Shown here: positions 7,800-15,737 of the stretch, piece after piece
Numbering within the stretch: the first letter of the stretch is position 1
Layout: the number at the start of each line of letters is the position of its first letter
Assembly (NCBI GenBank): GCA_003054655.1
Contig: QAYZ01000016.1
Span: forward strand, 1-64,000
DNA from: Spartobacteria bacterium LR76
Lineage (GTDB): Bacteria; Verrucomicrobiota; Verrucomicrobiia; Chthoniobacterales; Terrimicrobiaceae
Direction: 5' to 3'
Length of the DNA: 64,000 bases
Position numbers and translations under genes: made by a program
Notes under the pieces: model-generated
The model's input: the letters and a program-made list of their open reading frames with translations, nothing else
Told to the model about the DNA's origin: nothing
The model's database searches: none

Positions 7800-8301
7800 C
7801 GACCGAGTCGACCTTCAGGTCGTGATCCTCGCGAGGAATCGCGTCAAAAATCTGGCACTCGAAGCAGAGGCCCAGACGGGGCACATTCGGATGTCCAACG
7901 AGCCAGCGGTCGTAATGCCCTTTTCCCCGGCCGAGACGTCCGCCTGTGGGATCAAACGCCATTCCGGGAACCAAAATCAGATCGGGCGGGGGAGCGATGT
8001 TGCCGTCGCTGGGTTCCTGAATGCCGAGGCCCCCCAGGGTGAATCCGCGGGGAATGAGAAACTCCATCCGGTCGCCATCGATGCGGGGGAAGGCGATGAC
8101 GTGCTCCCCGGCGATGGCGGCGGATTGCCAGTCAGGCTCGCTGGGCAGAGGGTGGTAGGCGTAAATGACGCGGGATTCTTGCCAGATGGCCGACTCCACG
8201 AGGCGGTGGGAAATTTTCTCCGAGGCCGCTTTTCTCTCGGTAAAAGCGGCGAGCGCCCGGCGGGCAGCGGTGCGGAGAATTTGCTTTTCGTTGGGAATCA
8301 T
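7777..8301 (-). CDS. fau: 5-formyltetrahydrofolate cyclo-ligase
   Basis: 174 residues, typical for MTHFS/YgfA. It converts 5-formyl-THF plus ATP to 5,10-methenyl-THF, recycling the folate storage form. The C-terminal signature LVPGMAFDPTGGRLGRGKGHYDRWL is intact near residues 110-135, with the glycine-rich ATP/folate loop GRLGRGKGHYDR. The N-terminus carries the Lys/Arg-rich helix (KQILRTAARRALAAF) common to the family. A good Shine-Dalgarno, aaggagag, lies 8 bases upstream of the ATG. It is monocistronic on the minus strand and overlaps the exonuclease 3' end by 23 bases. Confidence 0.93.
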   Translation of the reverse strand: MIPNEKQILRTAARRALAAFTERKAASEKISHRLVESAIWQESRVIYAYHPLPSEPDWQSAAIAGEHVIAFPRIDGDRMEFLIPRGFTLGGLGIQEPSDGNIAPPPDLILVPGMAFDPTGGRLGRGKGHYDRWLVGHPNVPRLGLCFECQIFDAIPREDHDLKVDSVVTEMRGP

Positions 8302-8321
8302 CAGAAACTCTCTCCTTCGAT

Positions 8322-9239
8322 ATGGTGGTTCGTCTATTGAAGCGCAAGAAGCATAAACCCCAGAATCATGTGGATATGCGCTTGGGCGACGGGTGGCATA
8401 AACGCAACTTTCTCGCTGAGGTCATCCTGCCCTCGATGTTTGCCCGGCGGCGGGGAGAGAAGATCAAGCCGAAGTTTCCCAAGCTCCAGGACGGGCAGCT
8501 TTGCATCACCTGGATCGGACATGCGTCCTTTCTGGTCCAGACGCCGGAGCACAGCGTCCTCATCGACCCCAACTGGGCCAAGTGGCTGAAGATCATCAAG
8601 CGCATCAAGCACCCGGGCCTGGAAATTCACGACCTCCCAGCCATCGACCTCGTGCTCGTGACGCATGCCCATTTTGACCACCTCGACAAGCGCACTCTGC
8701 GCGCTGTGGCGCGCGACCAGCCCATCGTCGTCCCGCAGAATGTCGGCAATCTCGTCCACGGCCTCGGATTTGACCGGGTCCAGGAGATGAAAAGCTGGGA
8801 TACCTTCGAGCACGGTTCGCTCAAGATCACGATGACCCCGGCGAAACACTGGGGTGCGCGAGTGCTGCACGACAGTCACCGGGGATTCGGCGGCTTCATC
8901 ATCGAATATGCGGGGAGATCGGTCTTTCATTGTGGCGACACGGCATATTTTGACGGATTCCGGGAAATCGGCGAGCGGGTGCCGGTGGAAATCGCCCTGC
9001 TGCCCATCGGAGCCTACGATGCGCCGACGAAGCGCGACGTGCATATGAATCCCGAGCAGGCTATCCAGGCGTTTCTGGAGTTGGATGCCAAGATGATGAT
9101 CCCCATGCACTTCGGCACATTTCGCCTGAGTTATGAACCTCTGGACGAGCCGCCCGTGCGGCTGATGGAAAAGGCGCTGCAACTGGATCTGCTGGAGCGA
9201 GTGCGGCTGCTGAATGAGGGAGAGCCCACCGTCTTTTGA
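8322..9239 (+). CDS. MBL-fold hydrolase, UlaG/NAPE-PLD-like
   Basis: 305 residues. The metallo-beta-lactamase fold starts with ITWIGHASFLVQ and IDPNW near residues 60-85, then the metal motif HAHFDH near 112-117. Further ligands are in AKHWGAR, FHCGDTAYFDGF (~205) and MIPMHFGTF (~265). This combination is typical of the UlaG/YtnP and N-acyl-phosphatidylethanolamine phospholipase D-like branch. The basic N-terminus (RLLKRKKHKPQ) suggests contact with membrane or nucleic acid. The substrate is unknown. It is divergent from the cyclo-ligase and precedes yajC, which has its own promoter. Confidence 0.8.
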   Translation: MVVRLLKRKKHKPQNHVDMRLGDGWHKRNFLAEVILPSMFARRRGEKIKPKFPKLQDGQLCITWIGHASFLVQTPEHSVLIDPNWAKWLKIIKRIKHPGLEIHDLPAIDLVLVTHAHFDHLDKRTLRAVARDQPIVVPQNVGNLVHGLGFDRVQEMKSWDTFEHGSLKITMTPAKHWGARVLHDSHRGFGGFIIEYAGRSVFHCGDTAYFDGFREIGERVPVEIALLPIGAYDAPTKRDVHMNPEQAIQAFLELDAKMMIPMHFGTFRLSYEPLDEPPVRLMEKALQLDLLERVRLLNEGEPTVF

Positions 9240-9264
9240 CGGCGAATTCCCTCGTAATTCCCGT

Positions 9265-9293
9265 TTGCCTTGCGGCGGAGGTCTCCCTATCCT
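9265..9293 (+). promoter_or_regulatory. promoter of yajC-secDF
   Basis: TTGCCT at 9265-9270, 17 bases, TATCCT at 9288-9293, and 10 bases to the yajC ATG at 9304. The predicted leader is about 3-4 bases. The -35 hexamer is identical to those before the cupin gene and before the leader ORF at 39.7 kb. Confidence 0.55.
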
Positions 9294-9303
9294 CCCACGT
9301 TCC

Positions 9304-9657
9304 ATGAATCTCCATACGCTCCTCATCCTCGCTCAGTCCACCCCCGCTGGCGGCGGCGCGCCCCAGCAGAACGTGCTGGTGCAGATGATCCCTTTGGTTC
9401 TCATTTTCGTAATCTTCTACTTCCTGCTGATCCGTCCGCAGCAGAAGCGCCAGAAAGAGCATGAGAAGCTCGTCAGCGCGATCAAGACCGGCGACCGCGT
9501 GGTCACCAATGCCGGCATCCATGGCATCATCGTCAACGTCAAGGATCGCACCGTCCTCATCAAGGTGGCGGACAACGTGAAGATCGAATTTGATCGCGCG
9601 GCGATCGCGACTGTCGACAAATCCTCCGACACGGCTGTCGAGGAAACCAAAGCCTAG
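9304..9657 (+). CDS. yajC: preprotein translocase subunit YajC
   Basis: 117 residues from the ATG at 9304; the in-frame upstream extension runs into the previous gene and lacks membrane character. A Gly/Ala/Gln-rich N-terminus is followed by one membrane helix (MIPLVLIFVIFYFLLI, residues ~22-38). Then comes the conserved RPQQKRQKEHEKLVSAIKTGDRV segment and a small beta domain (GIHGIIVNVKDRTVLIKVADNVKIEFDRAAI). YajC is an accessory part of the SecDF-YajC complex that helps protein export across the inner membrane. It directly precedes secDF, 40 bases away. Confidence 0.93.
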   Translation: MNLHTLLILAQSTPAGGGAPQQNVLVQMIPLVLIFVIFYFLLIRPQQKRQKEHEKLVSAIKTGDRVVTNAGIHGIIVNVKDRTVLIKVADNVKIEFDRAAIATVDKSSDTAVEETKA

Positions 9658-9697
9658 TCCTCCCAAACAGGCAGTATCTGCCTGATCTCTGCTTCGT

Positions 9698-12025
9698 ATG
9701 TCTCCGATCATCACCTTCTTCTCGGGCCTCGGCCTGTTGATTCTCTTCGGCTGGTATTTTGCGACGGATATCCCGTCCCGCAAGCGCTGGCTGGGCCTTA
9801 CGCTGACCGTTCTCGTAACGGCTTTCTGCCTGCAGCAGGCCATCCCGCCGAAGAAGAACATCCGCCTCGGCCTGGACCTCAAGGGTGGCACGTCCTTCCT
9901 GCTCAAGCTGGGCGAGAGCGGGAATGAGGACATTTCGACCAATACCCTCGATCAGGCGGTGGAGGTCATCCGCAAGCGAGTCGATGCCTACGGCGTCGGC
10001 GAACCGGTCATCACTCCGCAGGGCAAGGATCGCATCCTCGTCCAGATCCCGGGCCTCGATGCCAAGCAGGTGGAGGAGACAAAGAAGTCGCTCCAGCAGG
10101 TGGCTCGCCTGGAGTTTGCCACGGTGGCACCCGGTGGACAGGCGCTCATCCAGCAGATCGAGTCTGGACAGGTCGTTCGCGATCCCAGCTACGTCATCAA
10201 GGACTACAAGACGACCAACTCCGAAGGTACGGAGGTCACCTACAAGCTCCTGGTGAAGAAGCGGCCGGAAATCTCCGGAGATCATGTGAAGCACGCTTTC
10301 GCGTATTTCGACCAGCGCGGCTGGGGTGTCTCGCTGGAGCTCGACAGCCAGGGAGCCAAGGATTTTGACGCCATCGCGGCGCGCCACCAGGGTGAGCAAC
10401 TCGCGATCATGCTCGATGGCGAGGTGATCTCGGCTCCGACGCTGCAGGCCAGCGCCTACTTTGGCCACGCTTCCATCACGGGCAACTTCAGCGAGAAGGA
10501 AGCGCGCGATCTCTCCAGTTCGCTGGAGAATCCGCTCCGCGTGCCGGTGACGATCGAGGAGACGCACACCGTCTCGGCCTCGCTGGGTAGTGATTCCATC
10601 CGCAGCGGCATTCTTTCCGGTGTCTTCGGCCTGATCCTCGTCACCATCTTCATGGTGATCTACTACCGCCTCGTCGGTTTCATCGCCATCATCGCGCTGA
10701 TCATCAACTGCATCATGGTGATCGGATGCCTGAGCATGTTCCACAGCGTACTGACGCTGCCGGGCATCGCAGGCTTGATCCTGAGCCTCGGTATCGCGGT
10801 CGACGCCAACGTGCTCATCTACGAGCGTCTGCGTGAAGAGCTGGATGCGGGCAAGGGCCTCCGCGCCGCCGTCAATTCCTCGTACCAGAAGGCATTCAGC
10901 GCCATTTTTGACGCGCACGTCACTCAGTTCCTTACCGCTGCCATTCTCTTTTGGCTGGCCTCCGGTCCGGTGAAGGGCTTCGCCCTCACGCTGACCATCG
11001 GTATCGTGGCGTCGATGTTCTCGTCGCTGCTGGTGACGTACACCTGCTTCGATTGGGCGTTTCATTTCAACGCCATCAAGAAGGTGTCGATGCTGCACCT
11101 CATCCGGGCCAAGCGGTTCAACTTCCTCGGGCATGCTCGCCCGTTTATCATTGCCTCGGTCGCGCTGATCGTCCTGAGCATCGGATACTTCACCTGGCGT
11201 GGTCCAGCGAACTATGACGCCGACTTCAGGGGCGGCGATCTCATCGTCTTCTCCTTCAAGGAAAAGGTGACTCCTGACGAGGTTCGCAACTCGCTGGTGG
11301 GCACGCATCTCGACAACAGCGTGATCCAGTCCGAGCAGGTGGCGGGGCGCGAGTTTATCAGCGTTCGCACCAGTGCCGGTCACGCTACGGAGCTGCAGCA
11401 GATTCTCACGGAGAAATTCCCGTCATCGGGGCTCGTCTTCGAGCAGATCGATCATATCGGGCCGCTCGTGGGTCAGGAACTCGCCTACAAGAGCGGTCTG
11501 GCTCTCGCGCTCGGCCTGCTGGGCATCTTCATCTACGTGTCGTTCCGATTCGAAACCTCGTTTGCCGTGGGTTCCATCATCGCTCTCCTGCATGACCTGA
11601 TCATTACGATCGGTGTCTTTGCCCTGAGCGGTCGCGAGCTTTCACTCATCATGGTGGCGGCGATCCTCACGATCGCGGGTTACTCGATCAACGACAAGAT
11701 CGTGGTCTTTGACCGCATCCGCAGCGGCTTCCGCGAGCGCGGGCGTCGTTCCATCGCGCAGGTGATGAACGATTCCATCAACGACACGCTCTCGCGTACG
11801 ATCCTGACGGGCGGCACTGTCTTGCTGACGGTGGTGGCGCTGTACGTCTTCGGCGGACCGGTGCTGAACGACTTTGCCTTCTCGCTCATCGTGGGCGTGC
11901 TGGTCGGCACCTACTCCTCGATCTTCATCGCTTCTCCGATCGTCCTCTGGTGGTCCTCGCTGACCACCGGCGGCAGGGGCCTCGATGCGGAACTCATCGA
12001 GACCAATACGGAAAGCAAGGCGTAG
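9698..12025 (+). CDS. secDF: fused protein translocase subunit SecDF
   Basis: 775 residues combining SecD (~1-470) and SecF (~480-775) in one chain, as in several bacterial phyla. The SecD part has two N-terminal hydrophobic segments, then RLGLDLKGGTSFLLKL (the D1-type motif) near residue 58. A periplasmic P1 region follows, then the five-helix RND block with LGIAVDANVLIYERLREEL. The SecF part starts near ANYDADFRGGDLIVFSF and has a second helix block with AGYSINDKIVVFDRIRSG. The conserved Asp residues in the membrane helices support proton-driven export. It forms an operon with yajC. Confidence 0.95.
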   Translation: MSPIITFFSGLGLLILFGWYFATDIPSRKRWLGLTLTVLVTAFCLQQAIPPKKNIRLGLDLKGGTSFLLKLGESGNEDISTNTLDQAVEVIRKRVDAYGVGEPVITPQGKDRILVQIPGLDAKQVEETKKSLQQVARLEFATVAPGGQALIQQIESGQVVRDPSYVIKDYKTTNSEGTEVTYKLLVKKRPEISGDHVKHAFAYFDQRGWGVSLELDSQGAKDFDAIAARHQGEQLAIMLDGEVISAPTLQASAYFGHASITGNFSEKEARDLSSSLENPLRVPVTIEETHTVSASLGSDSIRSGILSGVFGLILVTIFMVIYYRLVGFIAIIALIINCIMVIGCLSMFHSVLTLPGIAGLILSLGIAVDANVLIYERLREELDAGKGLRAAVNSSYQKAFSAIFDAHVTQFLTAAILFWLASGPVKGFALTLTIGIVASMFSSLLVTYTCFDWAFHFNAIKKVSMLHLIRAKRFNFLGHARPFIIASVALIVLSIGYFTWRGPANYDADFRGGDLIVFSFKEKVTPDEVRNSLVGTHLDNSVIQSEQVAGREFISVRTSAGHATELQQILTEKFPSSGLVFEQIDHIGPLVGQELAYKSGLALALGLLGIFIYVSFRFETSFAVGSIIALLHDLIITIGVFALSGRELSLIMVAAILTIAGYSINDKIVVFDRIRSGFRERGRRSIAQVMNDSINDTLSRTILTGGTVLLTVVALYVFGGPVLNDFAFSLIVGVLVGTYSSIFIASPIVLWWSSLTTGGRGLDAELIETNTESKA

Positions 12026-12105
12026 CGGCTGTCTTTCGCCTTTGTGGCGGAAATTAGGATAGCTAATGCTTTATTTTCGATCCGGCTGTGCCAGTATGGG
12101 ATAAA

Positions 12106-12768
12106 ATGTCAGTGGCATTCGACCCCAGCCTGGCCGCCAAGATTGAAAAGTGCGGCATCATCGCTGTCTTGATCATCGACCGAGTCGATGACGCAGTACC
12201 TCTCGCCCGCGCGCTCCTCGCCGGGGGAGTGAACGTCATGGAGCTTACCCTACGGACGCCTGCGGCAATCGACGCGCTCAAGGCCATCACGGCCGAGGTG
12301 CCGGAGATGGTGGCAGGCGTGGGGACGGTGCTTACCCCGGCCCAGGCGAAGCTCGCCAAGGAATCCGGCGCAGCTTTCGCGGTGGCTCCGGGCTTCAACC
12401 CTCGCGTCCTTGAGGCTGCTCGTGAGCAGGGCATTTCTTTTGCTCCGGGAGTTCTTACTCCGACAGACATTGAACTCGCGGTGGAAGGCGGCTGCAAGCT
12501 GCTGAAGCTCTTCCCGGCCGAACCCTCGGGAGGGCTGAAATATCTCAAGGCCGTGGCGGCTCCCTACGCCCATCTCGGGTTGAAGTATATCCCGCTCGGC
12601 GGGCTGAACTCCGCCAACATGGGCTCTTACATTGCCGATCCGCTTGTATCGGCGCTGGGCGGCTCGTGGCTGGCCCCGAAGGACCTCATCAAGGCTGGCA
12701 AGTGGGATGAAATCACCCGCCTCGCCAAGGAATCGACCGAGATTATCGCAAACACGCCTCGGTCCTGA
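12106..12768 (+). CDS. eda: bifunctional KHG/KDPG aldolase
   Basis: 220 residues from ATG 12106; an in-frame GTG at 12088 is an alternative. It cleaves 2-keto-3-deoxy-6-phosphogluconate to pyruvate and glyceraldehyde 3-phosphate (Entner-Doudoroff) and/or 2-keto-4-hydroxyglutarate. The catalytic Glu is in VMELTLRTP (~42) and the Schiff-base Lys in KLLKLFPAE (~130). VAGVGTVLTPAQ and PLGGLNSANMGSY shape the phosphate pocket. TATGGG-like bases at 12095-12100 immediately before the ATG could be a -10 for a leaderless mRNA. It is monocistronic and ends at a strong terminator. Confidence 0.92.
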   Translation: MSVAFDPSLAAKIEKCGIIAVLIIDRVDDAVPLARALLAGGVNVMELTLRTPAAIDALKAITAEVPEMVAGVGTVLTPAQAKLAKESGAAFAVAPGFNPRVLEAAREQGISFAPGVLTPTDIELAVEGGCKLLKLFPAEPSGGLKYLKAVAAPYAHLGLKYIPLGGLNSANMGSYIADPLVSALGGSWLAPKDLIKAGKWDEITRLAKESTEIIANTPRS

Positions 12769-12808
12769 GATCTTTTCGGTTCGTTCCTGACGAACCGGTC
12801 ATTCAAAC

Positions 12809-12843
12809 AAAAGCGCCGATCCGAAAGGACCGGCGCTTTTTGT
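12809..12843. terminator. bidirectional intrinsic terminator between eda and ppc
   Basis: aaaagcgccgatcc pairs with ggaccggcgctttt around the tetraloop gaaa, with one mismatch. A-rich and T-rich flanks on both sides let it serve eda on the plus strand and ppc on the minus strand. Confidence 0.85.
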
Positions 12844-12865
12844 TTATTTGAACTGTTCCGAGATC

Positions 12866-15670
12866 CTATCCCGTGGTGCGCAGGCCGCTGGCAATGGCGT
12901 TGATCGAGAGGAGGACCTTGGGTTGGAGCCTCTCTGTCTCCTGGGAGCCGCTGGCTTTGGCTCCGCGCCATCTCTTCAGGATCTCGATCTGTTGCTCGTG
13001 CAGGACGCGCAGGGCGTGAGCGCGCAGGCCGAGCGTTTTGAGCATGCGCGGGCGGCGAGCTTCCAGGCTGCCGCCAAAGACCTCCGCCATCATCTGATGG
13101 GTGAGATCAAACTCTGCGAGGATGACCTGGAGGATGGATTCCCGTGCCGTGTCGTCGGTGACCAGATTGGCATAAGCCTCCATGATGCTCTTGTCGGCGC
13201 TGGCGATGTTGGTTTCGACATTCGTCAGCACGTAATAGACGAGCGGCGAGGTCTTGAGCATGCCGCGCAGTTTCTCGATGGCCGAAGGATCACTTTCCGC
13301 GAGAGCCTTGAGGCCGGAGCCGACGCCAAACCAGCCCGGCAGGTAGTACCGGCTCTGGTTCCAACTGAAGACCCAGGGAATGGCGCGCAGGTCGGCGAGG
13401 GTGCGCTGGCCGGTGCGGCGCGATGGACGTGAGCCGATGCTGCTGATCTCGAGGGCGTCGATCGGGGTGGCCTGCGAGTAGAAGGTCATGAAGCCCTCGG
13501 AGCGGATGAGATTCGAGTAGGCCTGCTGGCTGCTTTTCGCAAGCACTTCCCACATCTCCTGGTCTTCCTGGATGATGGGCGGTTTGTTTCCCTCCAGGAG
13601 GGAGAAGCCGGTGACGCCTGCGAGAAGGAGCTCCAGGTTGTAGGTACAGGTGATGAGGTTGGCGTATTTCTGGGCGATGGTCTCGCCCTGCTCCGTCAGG
13701 CGCAGGTCGCCCTGGATGGAGCCGAGCGGGAGCGCGCCGAGGAAGCGGTGCGTCGGGCCTGCGCCTCGGCTGATGGTGCCGCCGCGGCCATGGAAGAAAC
13801 GGATCTTGATGCCGTATTTCTTGCCAGCCGATGCGATCCCGGCCTGAGCCTTGTGGAGAGCCCACTGGCTGGCGAGGATGCCGCAGTCCTTGTTGCTGTC
13901 GCTGTAGCCGATCATCACCTGCTGGACTGGCGTGCTGTGCGGGAGCGAAAGCACCTTGGTGCGATCCACCTGATGGTGGGCGAGACTGCGCTGGGTGATG
14001 GGGTGGGCGAGGAAGCGGTCGATCAATCCTGCGCTGAGCTCAAGGTCGTCGAGAGTTTCGAACAGCGGCACGACCGGCAGCTCGCAGAGGAGTCCCTCGG
14101 GCGTCCACTTCATCAACCCCGCTTCGCGGGCGAGGACATACACCACGAGCAGGTCGGAGAACTGCCGCGTCATGCTGACGATGAGCGAGCCGAGGCCGTC
14201 GCGACCGTAGTTCTTCAGGTATTCCTTGAGAACGGCGTAACAGGAAAGAACGGCGTCGGCTTGTTCTCCGATGCCGGAATGCTCGTAAAGGAACGGGCGG
14301 GGCGACTCGAGCTCCTTGGTGAGAAACTCGACTCGGCGTTCCTCGTCCCATTCGCCAAAATCGGGAGCGGGCTGGCCGATGGCAGCCAGGATCTGCATGA
14401 GCGCCTGATCATGAAATTTGCTGTTCTGGCGGATATCGAGCGACGCCAGATGAAACCCGAAGATGTCGAGAGCGCGGCGCACCGGCCAGACCGCAGTGTT
14501 GGCCAGGCGTTTGGCACCGACCTTGACCAGCGAATCCGACAGGAGGGAGAGATCCTCGTCGAGTTCGTCCGGAGTGCGGTAGTGGTGCTTGGCCTCCTCG
14601 ATGGCGGTGGGTTTGTCACCCACGCCCACAGAAAGCGGGAGCTTGGCCTGAAGGAGCAGGACGTACTGGCGCCACGGCTCGTCTGAGTATTGACGGGCGA
14701 GGGTTTCGGCAAATTCCGGGTTCTCCCCCCAGAGGCGGACGATGGCTTTTTCAAGCTCCGGCGGAGCCTGCTGGAAGTTGCTCGAGAGCGGGAGTTTGGA
14801 GGCGAGAGCGGTCAGGTGGCGGTGAATGACCACGAGGGCGTTCAGGCGTAGTTCGGCGAGCGTGGCTTTGGTGACGCTGGCAGTGACAAACGGGTGCCCG
14901 TCGCGGTCGCCGCCGACCCAGTTGCCGAAGCGCAGCCGGGGCCATACATGGGGATTGTCGAGCAGGGTGCCGTCGAATCCGGTATCCTTCCAGGCCTGGC
15001 GAAGGCGGGCGTCGAGCTGGTTGACCGCAGCGGGAAAAACCTCGCGCAGGTAGAAAATGACGTCGCGACGTTCCGAGGCGACCTCGGGTTTCTCAAGCAG
15101 GATCTCTCCGCTTCTCCAGAGGCGCTCAAGGACGATCTTGATCTCGTCGCGAATGGTGCTGCGCTGTGACGGCGTGAGGGTCTTGTTTTCCAGCGAGGTG
15201 AGGAGCTGATAGATGGCGTGATGCTGCTCGAGGACTGCGGCGCGCTTTGCCTCGGTCGGGTGAGCGGTCAGGACCGGCTCGACGCGGACTTCGCGCAGGG
15301 AGCCAACGATATTCTCGGGCGTGATCCCTGCATCGCGGACTCGAGCGAGCTGTTCGCCCCAGAGACCGGGTTCGTCCGTGAGACCATGCTCGATCTCGCG
15401 CAGGCGGCGGGTCTGGCTGGCTGCATTTTCCTCGACCATGTTGAGCAGTTGGAAAGCGATCGAGTAAGCCTGCTCAATGCGTGAGGGAGGCTGTTTTGAG
15501 TCATGAACCTCCCCGCTGGCTTGCCAGGGGAGGAACTTGGCCGCCTGCTCTTCCCCAAGTTCATCGAGAACCTCGCGCAGGCATTCCATTAAGAAGTTCA
15601 GATCCGCGTCGATCTTCGCGAATCCCGATGAGATATAATCAGCCGTTGTATTCACCCCGCGCGGCATCAT
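12866..15670 (-). CDS. ppc: phosphoenolpyruvate carboxylase
   Basis: 934 residues, close to the usual 880-970. It forms oxaloacetate from PEP and bicarbonate and so refills the TCA cycle. Landmarks in order: VEPVLTAHPTEAKR near residue 130 (catalytic His), GNWVGGDRDGHPFVT near 250, the phosphate/PEP segment IGYSDSNKDCGILASQW near 590, and the Gly-rich loop FHGRGGTISRGAGP near 630. The canonical QNTG C-terminus is replaced by LRTTG. The exact start is uncertain (MM at the extreme 5' end). It is a single gene between the secretin and the shared terminator. Confidence 0.96.
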   Translation of the reverse strand: MMPRGVNTTADYISSGFAKIDADLNFLMECLREVLDELGEEQAAKFLPWQASGEVHDSKQPPSRIEQAYSIAFQLLNMVEENAASQTRRLREIEHGLTDEPGLWGEQLARVRDAGITPENIVGSLREVRVEPVLTAHPTEAKRAAVLEQHHAIYQLLTSLENKTLTPSQRSTIRDEIKIVLERLWRSGEILLEKPEVASERRDVIFYLREVFPAAVNQLDARLRQAWKDTGFDGTLLDNPHVWPRLRFGNWVGGDRDGHPFVTASVTKATLAELRLNALVVIHRHLTALASKLPLSSNFQQAPPELEKAIVRLWGENPEFAETLARQYSDEPWRQYVLLLQAKLPLSVGVGDKPTAIEEAKHHYRTPDELDEDLSLLSDSLVKVGAKRLANTAVWPVRRALDIFGFHLASLDIRQNSKFHDQALMQILAAIGQPAPDFGEWDEERRVEFLTKELESPRPFLYEHSGIGEQADAVLSCYAVLKEYLKNYGRDGLGSLIVSMTRQFSDLLVVYVLAREAGLMKWTPEGLLCELPVVPLFETLDDLELSAGLIDRFLAHPITQRSLAHHQVDRTKVLSLPHSTPVQQVMIGYSDSNKDCGILASQWALHKAQAGIASAGKKYGIKIRFFHGRGGTISRGAGPTHRFLGALPLGSIQGDLRLTEQGETIAQKYANLITCTYNLELLLAGVTGFSLLEGNKPPIIQEDQEMWEVLAKSSQQAYSNLIRSEGFMTFYSQATPIDALEISSIGSRPSRRTGQRTLADLRAIPWVFSWNQSRYYLPGWFGVGSGLKALAESDPSAIEKLRGMLKTSPLVYYVLTNVETNIASADKSIMEAYANLVTDDTARESILQVILAEFDLTHQMMAEVFGGSLEARRPRMLKTLGLRAHALRVLHEQQIEILKRWRGAKASGSQETERLQPKVLLSINAIASGLRTTG

Positions 15671-15737
15671 TGGAGAAATGTGCCGAAAATCAACGCAGAA
15701 GATTCATTCTCTGCGAGATAGTGCGAAAAAAGTGGGC

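Noticed and set aside
9560-11383. 607-codon minus-strand frame over secDF
   Set aside because: It is antisense to the SecDF motifs, which are intact, and has no known domain or start signal.
12088-12105. GTG start of the KDPG aldolase at 12088
   Set aside because: The extension (MPVWDK) is not typical of the family; ATG 12106 is preferred, but this is not certain.
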